From assembly GCF_047971185.1 (NCBI RefSeq), contig NZ_JBKDZH010000036.1:1-64000 (forward strand): a stretch of 64,000 bases of DNA, given 5' to 3'. The notes beneath the pieces are model-generated. The model was not told the origin of the DNA, ran no database searches, and saw only the letters and a list, made by a program, of their open reading frames with translations. This stretch comes from Kluyvera sp047971185 (GTDB lineage: Bacteria > Pseudomonadota > Gammaproteobacteria > Enterobacterales > Enterobacteriaceae). Positions 7,991 to 17,446 of this stretch are shown here, piece after piece (position 1 is the first letter of the stretch; each line of letters opens with the position of its first letter). Both the position numbers and the translations under genes were made by a program.

Positions 7991-10334
7991 CGTGCCACTC
8001 CGTGTATTAATTTTAATATTTTTCAATGTGTTATTTATAGCAAGGAGTGCCTCTGCGGAAATGAAAGACCCCAATTCCCCGCAGGACGACGTCATTGCCG
8101 ATGACAAACCGCTGGCCGGGATCGAGCTGTATCTGGATGTCACCCTGAACCAGAATCCGATTGGCCTGGCGCGCTTTGGCTATGACCACAATAAGCTCTA
8201 CGCCAGCGCCGATAGCCTGCGCAGAATCGGGATTCGTCTGCCACCGCAAACGCCGGATCCGATCAGCCTGAACGATATCCCACAGCTGGAGGTTCACTAC
8301 AACGCCGCGCTGCAAAGCCTGACGCTGACGGCCCCGCTCGCGCTGCTCGATAGGAACACTACCCAGCTTAACCAGCAAAACGCCACCAACCCAACGGCGA
8401 CCACCGCGCGCGGGCTGCTGCTGAACTACGATCTTTATGCCTCCCAGGAGTCAAACAACAACGCCAGCGCCTATACCGAACTGCGCGCCTTCAGCGGGCT
8501 GGGCGTACTCAGCTCCACGCAAATAGCGCGCTATATCAGCGATAACAGCGGCTATAGCCTGAATAATGGAATCACCCGGCTGGACACCAGCTGGCGTTCA
8601 TCGTTTCCGGAAAAGGTGCTGGCGGTGACCGTTGGCGATACGCTGACCAGCTCGCTGAACTGGTCGCGCCCAACCCGCATCGCCGGGCTCCAGATTGGTA
8701 CCGATTACAACCTTCAGCCCTACACGCCAACCACCCCGCTGCCGTCTTTTTTTGGCTCCGCGACGCTGCCTTCCAGCGTCGAGCTGTATATGAACGGCGT
8801 GAAGTACTACAACGGGGAAGTGCCGTCGGGCAACTTTGAGATCAACACCCTGCCGACCATCAACGGTGCGGGCAACGCCCAGGTCACGATGACCGACGCG
8901 CTGGGCAAAACCACGGTGCAGAGCTTCTCGTTCTATAACGATCAGTCGCTGCTGCGTAGCGGGCTGACCGAATGGTCGGCGGAAGTGGGCGTGGTGCGCA
9001 ACAATTACGGCTATACCTCATTCGACTACGCCAGCACTCCGGCGTTTAGCAGCACCTGGCGACGCGGCTTTAGCAACAGCTTTACCGCCGGCGCGCACGG
9101 CGAGGCCACGGAAAGCCTGGTCAACGTCGGGTTCAGCAGCGACTGGATCCCCGGCGGCCGCGGCGGCACCCTTTCCACCGCGCTGGCGGTCAGCGCCGAC
9201 GCAGGGAAGCAGGGGTTTCTCTACAGCATCGGCTACCGCTGGAACAACGAACGTTTTAGCTTCAGCACCACCACCATCGCAACGGCAAATGACTATCACG
9301 ACGTCGCCACCCGCTACGGCGAAGCGCCGCCTTCGCTGAACCAGAGCACCGTGGTGGGCTATAACACCGATACGCTGGGTAACTTTAGCCTCGGCTATTT
9401 GCAGTTCCGCTCACCCGGCGAATCAACCCAGCGCTATACCAACGCCAACTGGTATAAGTCATTGACCGAACGGGTTTATCTTAACGCCGGGCTCAACCAG
9501 AATATCGATAACAGCCGCGATCGCAGCCTGTATCTGATGCTCAGCGTGTCGTTTGAAAACAATATCAGCGCCAGCAGCACCGTCCAGCGCAGCAACGACC
9601 AGATGAGCTATACGCTCAACGCCAGCCAGACCCAGCCATCGGACGGCGGCTGGGGCTGGAACCTGGCGCTTAACCGGCTGGATTCCCAGCAAAATGCGCA
9701 GGGCGAGCTGGGCTATCTGGGGCGCTATGGCAACGTTTATGGCGGCTACAGTCGGCTGTCCGGTCAGCAATCCGCGTATGCCGGCGCCGACGGCTCGCTG
9801 GTGCTGATGGGCGGCGGGTTGTTTGCCGCGCAGACCATCAGCAATGGCTTCGCGGTGGTCTCCACCGACGGCATCCCGGACGTGCCGATTATTCTGCAAA
9901 ATAACCCTATCGGTACCAGCGACGGGCACGGCAGGCTGCTGGTAACCAACCTCAATAGCTATCAGAAAAATGAGATCAGCATTAATCCGCTGGATCTGCC
10001 CGCCAACATGCGGGTCGATCCGGTCAACGCCGTGGCGATCCCTGCCGATCGTTCCGGCACGCTGGTGAACTTTACCGTTAAACCCGTTCGCGCGGCGCTT
10101 ATCGTGCTGAAAGATAGCCAGGGAAACGTGATCCCAGAGGGGTCATCGGCGGTGCTGAACGGCAACCGCAGGCAGAGCGCGATAGTGGGCTTTGACGGCA
10201 TGGTCTATTTCGACACGCTGGGCGATCGCAATACGCTGCGCGTTTCTACCCGCACAGGCGCGTGCGAAGCCCAATTCGACTACCCGCCAGCGGCGCGGGA
10301 TATCCCACAAATCGGGCCTATCACCTGCCGATAA
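7962..10334 (+). CDS. Outer-membrane fimbrial usher (archaic clade)
   Basis: A 790-residue usher. After an N-terminal signal peptide (ends near ARSASAE) comes the N-terminal subunit-binding domain from about residue 50 to 140. A 24-strand barrel region is interrupted by the plug segment around SVELYMNGVKYYNGEVPSG. C-terminal domains start near GGLFAAQTISNGFAVV, contain DLPANMRVDP, and end with paired cysteines (GACEAQ and PITCR). The length is at the short end for ushers, as expected for archaic ones. It secretes and anchors the pilus made from the flanking SCPU subunits. It overlaps the chaperone gene and is followed after 11 bp by the two-domain subunit. Confidence 0.92.
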   Translation: MAKKRYRRYSVPLRVLILIFFNVLFIARSASAEMKDPNSPQDDVIADDKPLAGIELYLDVTLNQNPIGLARFGYDHNKLYASADSLRRIGIRLPPQTPDPISLNDIPQLEVHYNAALQSLTLTAPLALLDRNTTQLNQQNATNPTATTARGLLLNYDLYASQESNNNASAYTELRAFSGLGVLSSTQIARYISDNSGYSLNNGITRLDTSWRSSFPEKVLAVTVGDTLTSSLNWSRPTRIAGLQIGTDYNLQPYTPTTPLPSFFGSATLPSSVELYMNGVKYYNGEVPSGNFEINTLPTINGAGNAQVTMTDALGKTTVQSFSFYNDQSLLRSGLTEWSAEVGVVRNNYGYTSFDYASTPAFSSTWRRGFSNSFTAGAHGEATESLVNVGFSSDWIPGGRGGTLSTALAVSADAGKQGFLYSIGYRWNNERFSFSTTTIATANDYHDVATRYGEAPPSLNQSTVVGYNTDTLGNFSLGYLQFRSPGESTQRYTNANWYKSLTERVYLNAGLNQNIDNSRDRSLYLMLSVSFENNISASSTVQRSNDQMSYTLNASQTQPSDGGWGWNLALNRLDSQQNAQGELGYLGRYGNVYGGYSRLSGQQSAYAGADGSLVLMGGGLFAAQTISNGFAVVSTDGIPDVPIILQNNPIGTSDGHGRLLVTNLNSYQKNEISINPLDLPANMRVDPVNAVAIPADRSGTLVNFTVKPVRAALIVLKDSQGNVIPEGSSAVLNGNRRQSAIVGFDGMVYFDTLGDRNTLRVSTRTGACEAQFDYPPAARDIPQIGPITCR

Positions 10335-10345
10335 GGAGCCAAACC

Positions 10346-11293
10346 ATGTGGTTAAAAGTGATGATCCTGCTTGCCGGGCTGTGTCTTTTCCCGATGAAAA
10401 GCCATGCGCTGAGCTGCACGGCGACGGTCACCACCGTAGCGTTCGGTACGGTCGATCCCTTTGCCGGCGCAAGTACCACCAGCGGCTCGCTGCGCTTTAC
10501 CTGCACTAAAGGTCTGACGGAGCTACTCAACGCCGCCACCGTCTGTTTTAACCTTTATCCCACCAGCACGGGAGCCCCCATTGATGCACGTAAAATGGCC
10601 TCAGGGAGCAACCGGCTTGGCTATCAGCTGTATACGGACTCAGGGCGGACAAGCGTATGGGGTAATCAGGGCGTTTCGAGCAGTTCGGTGCTGAAGTACT
10701 CGTTGGGGTTACTTGATCTCGGCGTGGCGCATACGATTCCGTTCTACGCCGCCGTACCTTCAGGACAGCCGACGACCGCCCCCGGGAGCTATCTGGATAC
10801 CTTCACCACGACGAATACCACCATTACGGCGAACTCCAATCCGCTCGCCTCAGACTCTTCCTGCGGGACAACGGTGGTGGGCAACCTGACGTTCAACGTC
10901 ACGGCCAGCGTCAACAAACAGTGCAATATCAGCGCCGCCAATAATATTACCCTCGATTCGGTGCCCCACACGCGCACCAATATCACCGGCAATAACTTCT
11001 TTACGATGACCTGCACCAACACCACGCCGTACACCGTCGGGCTTTCGCCGTCCAACGGCAACAGCGCCGGCAGCGGGGTGATGAAAAGCGCCACCAGCCC
11101 CGATCAGGTGCCCTACCAGCTGAATTCAACCGTGGGCGTGGGCGGCACGCCGTGGGGAAATTTAACCGCCAATACGGTGGCGGGCACCGGCACCGGCCTG
11201 GCGGTCAACCGGTACGTCTATGTCGTGGTTCCCAGCGCGAATTATCGCCCGGCGACGTATAACGACACGGTGACGATCAACGTCACCTACTGA
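10346..11293 (+). CDS. Two-domain spore-coat-U protein (CsuE-like tip adhesin)
   Basis: A 315-residue protein. ATG 10346 is chosen because AAGGAG (10333-10338) precedes it and it opens a signal peptide ending at SHALS. Two SCPU domains are visible. Domain one begins CTATVTTVAFGTVDPFAG. Domain two begins SVNKQCNISAANNITL and ends DTVTINVTY, much like the major subunit. A two-domain last gene of an archaic pilus operon is the tip adhesin in the Csu system, so this is probably the distal binding subunit. It has four domain-one cysteines and two domain-two cysteines. It ends 4 bp from the convergent reductase gene. Confidence 0.82.
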   Translation: MWLKVMILLAGLCLFPMKSHALSCTATVTTVAFGTVDPFAGASTTSGSLRFTCTKGLTELLNAATVCFNLYPTSTGAPIDARKMASGSNRLGYQLYTDSGRTSVWGNQGVSSSSVLKYSLGLLDLGVAHTIPFYAAVPSGQPTTAPGSYLDTFTTTNTTITANSNPLASDSSCGTTVVGNLTFNVTASVNKQCNISAANNITLDSVPHTRTNITGNNFFTMTCTNTTPYTVGLSPSNGNSAGSGVMKSATSPDQVPYQLNSTVGVGGTPWGNLTANTVAGTGTGLAVNRYVYVVVPSANYRPATYNDTVTINVTY

Positions 11294-11297
11294 TAGG

Positions 11298-12398
11298 TCA
11301 CCCCGCCGTCGGATAATCCACATACCCCGCCTTGCCGCCGCCAAAGAACTGCTCTTTGACCGGCGCGTTGAGCGGTAAATCCTGTTCCAGACGGTACGGC
11401 AAATCCGGGTTGGCGATAAACGGTCGGCCAAAGCCAATCAAATCCGCCCAGCCTTTCGCCAGCGCCTCTTCGGCGCGCGCTTTGGTGTATTTACCGGAGT
11501 AAATCAGCGTGCCGTGGAAGATAATCCGCAACGCCTCTTTAAAGGCCGCAGGCATCACCGGCGCGTCTTCCCAGTCGGCTTCGGCGATATGAATATAGGC
11601 GATGCCCATCTCGCTCAGCACGCTGGCGGCGGCCAGATAGGTGGCCTCCGGCGTGTCGTCACGCGAGCCCATCAGCGTAGTCAGTGGCGCCAGGCGAATC
11701 CCCACCCGCTCTTTACCAATCGCCTCGGATACTGCGGCCACCACCTCTTTCATAAAACGCAGACGATTTTGCAGCGAGCCGCCATACTCGTCGTCGCGCA
11801 GGTTGGCCTGAGAATCAATAAACTGGTTGATCAGATAGCCGTTGGCGCCATGCAGCTCAATGCCGTCGAAACCGGCGGCAATCGCGTTACGTGCGGCTTG
11901 TGCATAGTCGTTGACGATAGCCGGGATCTCATCGGTGCGCAGCGCGCGCGGCATATCATGCTGCACCATTGCGCCAACGCCACTTTCCGGGCCACGGCCC
12001 TCGACGTCCACAAACACCTTCACGCCTTCGGCCTGAATGGCGGAAGAGGAGACCGGCTGCGCGCCGTTCGGCTGCAATACGGTGTGGGAAACGCGGCCCA
12101 CGTGCCACAGCTGGGCGAAAATTTTACCGCCCGCCTGATGCACCGCCGAGGTCACCTTTTTCCAGCCCGCAATCTGCGCCTCGGAGTACATGCCGGGCGT
12201 CCAGGCGTAGCCTTGCCCCTGCTGGCTGATCTGGGTGCCTTCGCTGATGATAAGCCCGGCGCTGGCGCGCTGCGCGTAGTAATCGGCCATCATGTCGGTG
12301 GCGACATCGCCAGCACCGGCGCGAGAGCGGGTCATCGGCGGCATCACGATACGGTTGGTCAGCGGCAGCCCGTTCAGAGTGTATTTATCAAATAACAT
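11298..12398 (-). CDS. Old Yellow Enzyme family FMN alkene reductase (NemA-like)
   Basis: A 366-residue TIM-barrel flavoenzyme. The start has the FMN-site segment NRIVMPPMTRSRA. The active-site pair is in GIELHGANGYLINQF (His and Asn), followed by DEYGGSLQNRLRF, and near the C-terminus come the phosphate-binding IGFGRPFIANPDLP and a final YVDYPTA. These are OYE hallmarks. The family reduces activated C=C bonds and nitro compounds with NAD(P)H. It resembles NemA but is diverged, so I give no symbol. The small DUF1471 gene lies 15 bp upstream on the same strand. No NemR-type regulator is seen nearby. Confidence 0.92.
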   Translation of the reverse strand: MLFDKYTLNGLPLTNRIVMPPMTRSRAGAGDVATDMMADYYAQRASAGLIISEGTQISQQGQGYAWTPGMYSEAQIAGWKKVTSAVHQAGGKIFAQLWHVGRVSHTVLQPNGAQPVSSSAIQAEGVKVFVDVEGRGPESGVGAMVQHDMPRALRTDEIPAIVNDYAQAARNAIAAGFDGIELHGANGYLINQFIDSQANLRDDEYGGSLQNRLRFMKEVVAAVSEAIGKERVGIRLAPLTTLMGSRDDTPEATYLAAASVLSEMGIAYIHIAEADWEDAPVMPAAFKEALRIIFHGTLIYSGKYTKARAEEALAKGWADLIGFGRPFIANPDLPYRLEQDLPLNAPVKEQFFGGGKAGYVDYPTAG

Positions 12399-12413
12399 CC
12401 TGTTTTCCCCCTC

Positions 12414-12626
12414 TTATTTGTACAGTTCAGCGCTCATGGTCACGGTGTTGCCCATGCGTGCGCTGGTGATTTTGTAGTCAGAGGCGTTCATCTTTTTGGC
12501 TTTCTGGGCAATCGCCGCTTCGGCGGTGTCCAGCGTCGAACCGGTGGCCGTGACGCTTTGTGCCGAGGCATTAAAAGCGGCAACGGAGAGAAGGGAAGCA
12601 GCAAAAATCGCGGTAAGAGTTTTCAT
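12414..12626 (-). CDS. DUF1471 (YdgH/BhsA/McbA-like) periplasmic protein
   Basis: A 70-residue protein with a signal peptide (ends near NASAQ) and a short domain with AEAAIAQKAKKMNASDYKI and MGNTVTMSAELYK. This matches the small enterobacterial DUF1471 family, many members of which respond to stress or affect biofilm formation. A purine-rich ribosome site lies before the ATG. It is 15 bp from the reductase gene and may be co-transcribed with it. The specific role is unknown. Confidence 0.85.
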   Translation of the reverse strand: MKTLTAIFAASLLSVAAFNASAQSVTATGSTLDTAEAAIAQKAKKMNASDYKITSARMGNTVTMSAELYK

Positions 12627-12758
12627 GGTCGTATCCTGTTCGGTTTAGGGCGTTACGCTCGGTAACGTGATGCGAAGAAGGATACGACCGTAGACTCATT
12701 ACATAAATGGTATAAATCGCAATAGACTATTACTTAAAAAGCAATAATAGCCGCGCGC

Positions 12759-13274
12759 TTAGCGGCTGGCCCACAGGCGCGCCTTCATGCCCCAGTAGCT
12801 GGTCCAGCCGGTGGTGACCGAGACCGGGCGGCCTTGAGAGATGATGATGATCGTCGGCGTCACGCCCACCTGCCAGCGCTGCGCCAGCTCGCCGCGCGCG
12901 TCGTTGACCACCGGCACGGTGAGCTGCTTTTTGTGCATCCACTGGGCCAGGCGGGCATCATCACCGGAGCGCAGCGCGATGCTCACCACGTTTTCCCCCT
13001 GCCCGGCCAGTTTTTCCACCGCCGGCGTGGTGTAACGGCACACGCTGCACCAGGTCGCCCAGACGTAAACCAGCAGCGGGCGTTTGTCGCTCAGGGCGGC
13101 TAAATCGAGGCGCTGGCCGTCAATGGTTTGCACGGCCATGCCGGAGAAGGTGTCAGGCAGCGTCGGGCTGCGGAAGCGGTCAACGCCCCACATCAGCACC
13201 GCGGCCAGCACCAGCAGCACCGCAATCTCACGCAGCCAGCGGTATACGCGGCGGCGTTGGAAAAATTTGCTCAT
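12759..13274 (-). CDS. Membrane-anchored thioredoxin-like protein (ScsD/TlpA-like)
   Basis: A 171-residue protein. ATG 13274 is favoured by GAGG five bases upstream, over two alternative starts at 13277 and 13280 (GTG). One transmembrane segment (about residues 14-33) anchors a periplasmic thioredoxin fold with the redox motif WCSVC and the cis-proline loop VGVTPTIII. It is similar in build to ScsD, a disulphide exchange protein linked to copper tolerance, but the rest of an scs operon is absent. The substrate is unknown. It lies 46 bp downstream of the CSS-EAL gene on the same strand. Confidence 0.82.
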   Translation of the reverse strand: MSKFFQRRRVYRWLREIAVLLVLAAVLMWGVDRFRSPTLPDTFSGMAVQTIDGQRLDLAALSDKRPLLVYVWATWCSVCRYTTPAVEKLAGQGENVVSIALRSGDDARLAQWMHKKQLTVPVVNDARGELAQRWQVGVTPTIIIISQGRPVSVTTGWTSYWGMKARLWASR

Positions 13275-13320
13275 CATCACCTCGTCAAAGTACGCGGGTT
13301 ATCTTAGCGGGGTGCCTGAG

Positions 13321-14904
13321 CTAGTGCTGTAAAGAAGTGTCTTCCGGAAAAGTGGGCATTCTCAGGTGCTGCGTCATGACATCGTGACGAAAGTAGTCGA
13401 CAAAAGCGCCGAACGTGAGCGGTTTAGAGTAGAAATAGCCCTGGAAGCAGTCGATATCGTTTTCCCGCAGCCACGCCACCTGATAATCGTGTTCGACGCC
13501 TTCGGCCACTGTCTGAATTCCCATCTGCCTGGCCATGTCGATAACGCAGTTAATCAGCGGCGTCGAGGCATCCGGTGAAATCTGGTTGATAAACATCCGG
13601 TCAATCTTGATGCTGTCCGGGTTCAGGCTGGCTATCCATGACAGGTTAGAGAAGCCGGTACCAAAATCATCCAGCGAGATGGCGATGCCGTTATCGCGAA
13701 TCACTTTAATTTTATTGAGAATATCGACATTAAAGTTGATCTGCTCGTTTTCGGTAAACTCAAAGGTCAGGCGCTGATGCAGGCGTTTAAAACGGGCGGC
13801 GAATTCGCTGGTAAAGGCATTGAAATCCTCCGCCGCCAGGTGCGCGTGGCTGATGTTGACGTTGAAAATAAAGCCGTCCGGCAAAACGCTTTCGGGGCGC
13901 TGGCAGTCGGCAAGCACCCGCTTGAGCAAATTCTCGGTCATCAGTCCAATGGTCTGGGTCTTTTCCGCTACCGGGATAAAAATATCCGGCGGGACAAAGC
14001 CTATCTCCGGATGGTTCCAGCGGGCAAGAATTTCCGCGCCGATAACGCGGTTACTGTGGGCGCAGATAATCGGCTGATAGTACGGCGTGATCCGGTCTTC
14101 ATGCACCGCGTTGACCAGATACTGATACAGCGAACGACGCCGCGTCAGCAGCGACCAGACCAGCGCGGTCAGCAGCAGCGGCGGGGCGATAATAATCAGG
14201 AGATAGTACCAGGAGCCCAGAATTTCATGCCAGATATCAAGGGCGCTCGGCGAGCGCCACGCCAGGGTAAACAGCTCGCCCGGCTGGCGCTGCTGATACG
14301 CTTTGGCGCCGAGCGTTGCCGCCTCGCCTTGCAGAATTCCGCTGTTGGTTAGCAGCTTCTCATTCACCAGCAGCGCGAAACGTTCGTCGCGATTGCTGTT
14401 GCCCATAATTCCCCACAGGTAGCGCAGGTCAGCCGAAACCACGATGCCGCCGTTGCCCAGGCGCTGATAGAGCGAGAAGACCGGAATGCCCGCCGAAGCG
14501 ACGGAGTCATCAATTTTCACCCCCTGCGCGCTGAAGCCGCTCAGATCGACCCGCGCTCCCTGGTTTGCCAGCAATGAAGAGCAGGTAATGCGGTTGCCCT
14601 CCAGCAGATTAATCACCAGCATACGCATTTCACGCGTCGGCAGCGCGTTGAGGCGGCTTTCCAGCTGGCGGTTACAGGTTTTGCCAACCCAGCCCTGCGC
14701 TTCGGCGGCGACGCTGCGCGTCTCTTCCAGCAGGTTTTCCACCGCGCCGCGAATGGGCAACGCCTGATGCGCAATCTGCACGTTGAGCTGCCGCTGGGCA
14801 ATGCAGAACGTCAGCCAGAGCGCCAGCGCGACCGAGCCTAAAAAGACCAGCCCGACCAGCGCATAGTTTTTGCGGTCGGCTTTACCGGCATATTTTTTGT
14901 ACAT
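13321..14904 (-). CDS. CSS-domain EAL phosphodiesterase (cyclic di-GMP)
   Basis: A 527-residue inner-membrane protein. Transmembrane helix one lies near residues 15-35. A periplasmic CSS-motif domain follows, with ITCSSLLANQ, and then a second transmembrane helix near 232-252 (YYLLIIIAPPLLLTALVW). The cytoplasmic EAL domain runs from about 265 to 515. Catalytic-site segments are present: AEILAR (an EIL form that keeps the Glu), FNVNISHAH, FEFTENEQI, SLDDFGTGFSN, IKIDRMF, and AEGVEH. It should hydrolyse cyclic di-GMP in response to periplasmic redox or DSB status, as for CSS-EAL proteins of the PdeB/PdeC type. It is 31 bp downstream of a second, degenerate EAL gene. Confidence 0.92.
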   Translation of the reverse strand: MYKKYAGKADRKNYALVGLVFLGSVALALWLTFCIAQRQLNVQIAHQALPIRGAVENLLEETRSVAAEAQGWVGKTCNRQLESRLNALPTREMRMLVINLLEGNRITCSSLLANQGARVDLSGFSAQGVKIDDSVASAGIPVFSLYQRLGNGGIVVSADLRYLWGIMGNSNRDERFALLVNEKLLTNSGILQGEAATLGAKAYQQRQPGELFTLAWRSPSALDIWHEILGSWYYLLIIIAPPLLLTALVWSLLTRRRSLYQYLVNAVHEDRITPYYQPIICAHSNRVIGAEILARWNHPEIGFVPPDIFIPVAEKTQTIGLMTENLLKRVLADCQRPESVLPDGFIFNVNISHAHLAAEDFNAFTSEFAARFKRLHQRLTFEFTENEQINFNVDILNKIKVIRDNGIAISLDDFGTGFSNLSWIASLNPDSIKIDRMFINQISPDASTPLINCVIDMARQMGIQTVAEGVEHDYQVAWLRENDIDCFQGYFYSKPLTFGAFVDYFRHDVMTQHLRMPTFPEDTSLQH

Positions 14905-14935
14905 GGCTCATTCATCCCATCTGGAGGGTTCACGC

Positions 14936-15727
14936 TTACCGCTGCGCGTGAAAGGCTCGCGTTTGCGCCTGTTGATGCTGCATATATTCGCGCTGGAAGC
15001 TCTCTTTACTGAGCGGGCGGGAAAACAGATAGCCCTGGCCGAACTTGACGCCCTGCTTCAACATGCTGGAAATTTGGGTATAGTTTTCAACGCCTTCAAT
15101 AATGACGTCGATATCGTGCTCGGCAATCAGCTGGAGGATCTGCTCGGTTTCACCCTGCTTGCTACAGGCCAGGCAGCTACGATCGAGCTTGATGTAATCC
15201 GGTTCCCAGTAGGCCAGCCGCTCCTGCAGCGCCGCTACCGTGCCGATACCGTCCCAGGCGATGTTGATCCCTTCCGTTTGTAAGTTCAGCAGGTTCTGGC
15301 GGGCGACCTCGGTTAGCGCAACCTGGCCGGGGGTAATTTCAAACACCAGCTGCGCCGTGCGCAGATGCCGCGTTTCCACAATCCCCAGCGCATGGTCGGC
15401 AAACTCAGGGTCGTTAAGCTGTACGGCTGAAATGTTCAGCGTGTACATGAACTCTTCGCGATCGTCGGCCCGCTTTTGCGCAATAAACGACAGCGCTTTT
15501 TCCATCACGTAGTAGCCCATATCAACGATGGTGCCGTTCGCTTCAAGATGCTGAATAAATTCGACCGGTGGTACAACGTTACGGCGATGCGTGCCGCGCA
15601 CCAGCACTTCGCCGCCGATGCAGGCAAAGCGAGATAAATCAAAAATAGGCTGAATCACAAAATCGATACCTACATCGAATTTGGCATTTTCTACGCAACG
15701 CACGACATAATGCGCACTCTTGTCCAT
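14936..15727 (-). CDS. Stand-alone EAL protein with altered active site
   Basis: A 263-residue cytoplasmic EAL domain. ATG 15727 is preferred because GAGG lies just upstream. The signature is GEVLVR (EVL, Glu kept), followed by LNISAVQL and FEITPG. The loop normally reading DDFGTG is WDGIGT, so one of the paired metal-binding aspartates is missing. IKLDRS and IEGVEN are kept, and the C-terminus GQGYLFSRPLSKESF is typical. I infer weak or no phosphodiesterase activity. Degenerate single-domain EAL proteins such as YdiV act instead as protein-binding regulators of flagellar genes, which fits this setting. It lies between the GGDEF gene and the CSS-EAL gene on the same strand. Confidence 0.85.
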   Translation of the reverse strand: MDKSAHYVVRCVENAKFDVGIDFVIQPIFDLSRFACIGGEVLVRGTHRRNVVPPVEFIQHLEANGTIVDMGYYVMEKALSFIAQKRADDREEFMYTLNISAVQLNDPEFADHALGIVETRHLRTAQLVFEITPGQVALTEVARQNLLNLQTEGINIAWDGIGTVAALQERLAYWEPDYIKLDRSCLACSKQGETEQILQLIAEHDIDVIIEGVENYTQISSMLKQGVKFGQGYLFSRPLSKESFQREYMQHQQAQTRAFHAQR

Positions 15728-15823
15728 ACCGGCCTCATACAACATTGATTTCCAGAAAAAGCGACGCGTAAGCCAAATAACTTAAGCCTCACCGGGAATA
15801 AAGCAGAATTCATCACCTGTGAA

Positions 15824-17362
15824 TCACACGCCGTTCGACGTAAACACCACGCGGTTTTTACCCGATTGCTTGGCGGCGTACAGGTGAGCATCCGCCTGTT
15901 TCACGACGTCAGCGGCGCTCGCGCCCGGCCGCCAGGAGGTCATCCCGGCGCTGAAGGAGACCCGTAGTCCCGTCTCCCGCCACTCGCGCTGGAACACCAG
16001 CTGTCGCCAGCCGTTCAGCACCTCAATGCTGTCGTCAAAGCTCGTCTGGGTAAAAACAGCCACCAGTTCCTCGCCGCCAAAGCGATAAACCGTATTTCCT
16101 TCGCCCAGCAAGCGCTTGCCGGTTTTGCTGATGAATTTCAGCACCTCATCGCCCACGTCGTGGCCGTAGGTGTCATTAATCGCTTTGAAATTATCAACAT
16201 CGATAAACGCCAGGTGGAACGGCTGGGCGCGGTGGATAAGCGCCTCCAGGTCGTTATCAAATTTATTGCGGTTATAGATTTTCAGCAGACCATCCATGGT
16301 GGCCTCAAGGCTTGCCGCTTTGAGGCGCGCATTTTTCGCTTTTAGCTCGCGGTAAATGGTATCGATGCCCTTTTTATCTACCTCAAAGCTGAGGCCGTTC
16401 ATCCGCATGTACAGGCGGGTTATCGTCTGGCCGAAATAAAGCTTAATCAGCATCACCATCGCCAGATACAGCACGGTGCACACGCTGAAAACGAAATAGA
16501 AGAACCGGTAGTCCGGCGCTACGACGGCGAGGTAATCCGTTTTATTAACCAGCGTGAAGGCCACCCAGTTCGGGTTGTCGTAGCGTTTATAGAACACAAA
16601 GGTGCCGCGCTCACGGTCGTAAAAATAGCCCCTACCGTCGACGGCTTTATCGAGCCATGCCGGCGGCAGCGTGGTCTCAAAGATCTCATCGGAATTCTGA
16701 TACAGGATCACTGAACCGTCTTTTGCCGTTACGTAGAAGCGACCTTTATAGGGAATGCGCAGCCCTTTCAGAGGGTTGCTCATCGCTTCCAGGTTCAGCG
16801 AGAACGCGATATTGCCAATATAGCGGGAGTGCAGATCGAACAAATTCATGCTGACCACCACCGCCTTATCAAACCTGTCGAGCGCCGGTTTATCGGCGAT
16901 GGCGTGCAGATCGTATGGCAGTGAAAAATGAATCTCGTCCTTCAGACCGTTAATCGGGAACCACGCGCTTTCGCGAATACGGAAGTCCGCCGGTACCACC
17001 TCCGGATAGCCGCGCTGCCGATCTCTGTCATCAGAGACCACCACCGAGGAGAAAAAGACGGTCGAGTTAACGATGGTGGGAATAATGGTGTTCAGCTCAA
17101 CGTAGCCAGGGTCGATATAGGACGCAATACTCTTCGCATCCAGCTGATTGGACAGCGAACGAAATAATTTCTTGATTTCACTGATCGGTTGGCTGACAAC
17201 GGCAATCGCCACGTTATCGGTCACCCGGCTCATTTCATGATAAAAGTCCGTTTCAGCGCGTTCCTGAATGTAGCTATAGACGTAAACGCTCATCAGCAGG
17301 AACGGCAAGATCAGAACGAGAACCAGCAAATACAGCATGTGGTGCGGCGAATTTTTTTTCAT
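15824..17362 (-). CDS. Membrane diguanylate cyclase with periplasmic sensor (GGDEF)
   Basis: About 512 residues from the ATG at 17362, which opens MKKNSPHHML and a transmembrane helix. The frame is open to a GTG at 17443 and ATGs at 17392 and 17395. None has a convincing ribosome site, so the start is uncertain. A long Cache-like periplasmic sensor lies between helix one and a second helix (about 290-310). The C-terminal GGDEF domain has the signature FGGEELVAVF, with NDTYGHDVGDEVLKF before it. GGEEL is an active-type signature. No RxxD inhibitory site is evident five residues before it. It would make cyclic di-GMP and probably opposes the two EAL neighbours downstream. Confidence 0.9.
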   Translation of the reverse strand: MKKNSPHHMLYLLVLVLILPFLLMSVYVYSYIQERAETDFYHEMSRVTDNVAIAVVSQPISEIKKLFRSLSNQLDAKSIASYIDPGYVELNTIIPTIVNSTVFFSSVVVSDDRDRQRGYPEVVPADFRIRESAWFPINGLKDEIHFSLPYDLHAIADKPALDRFDKAVVVSMNLFDLHSRYIGNIAFSLNLEAMSNPLKGLRIPYKGRFYVTAKDGSVILYQNSDEIFETTLPPAWLDKAVDGRGYFYDRERGTFVFYKRYDNPNWVAFTLVNKTDYLAVVAPDYRFFYFVFSVCTVLYLAMVMLIKLYFGQTITRLYMRMNGLSFEVDKKGIDTIYRELKAKNARLKAASLEATMDGLLKIYNRNKFDNDLEALIHRAQPFHLAFIDVDNFKAINDTYGHDVGDEVLKFISKTGKRLLGEGNTVYRFGGEELVAVFTQTSFDDSIEVLNGWRQLVFQREWRETGLRVSFSAGMTSWRPGASAADVVKQADAHLYAAKQSGKNRVVFTSNGV

Positions 17363-17446
17363 TTTTCTAACTAAAAACACTCGATAGGGCATCATCAGAG
17401 GACAGGACGCGGTTGCGGCAGCGTTGACCGCCGCCAGCCTCACCGC

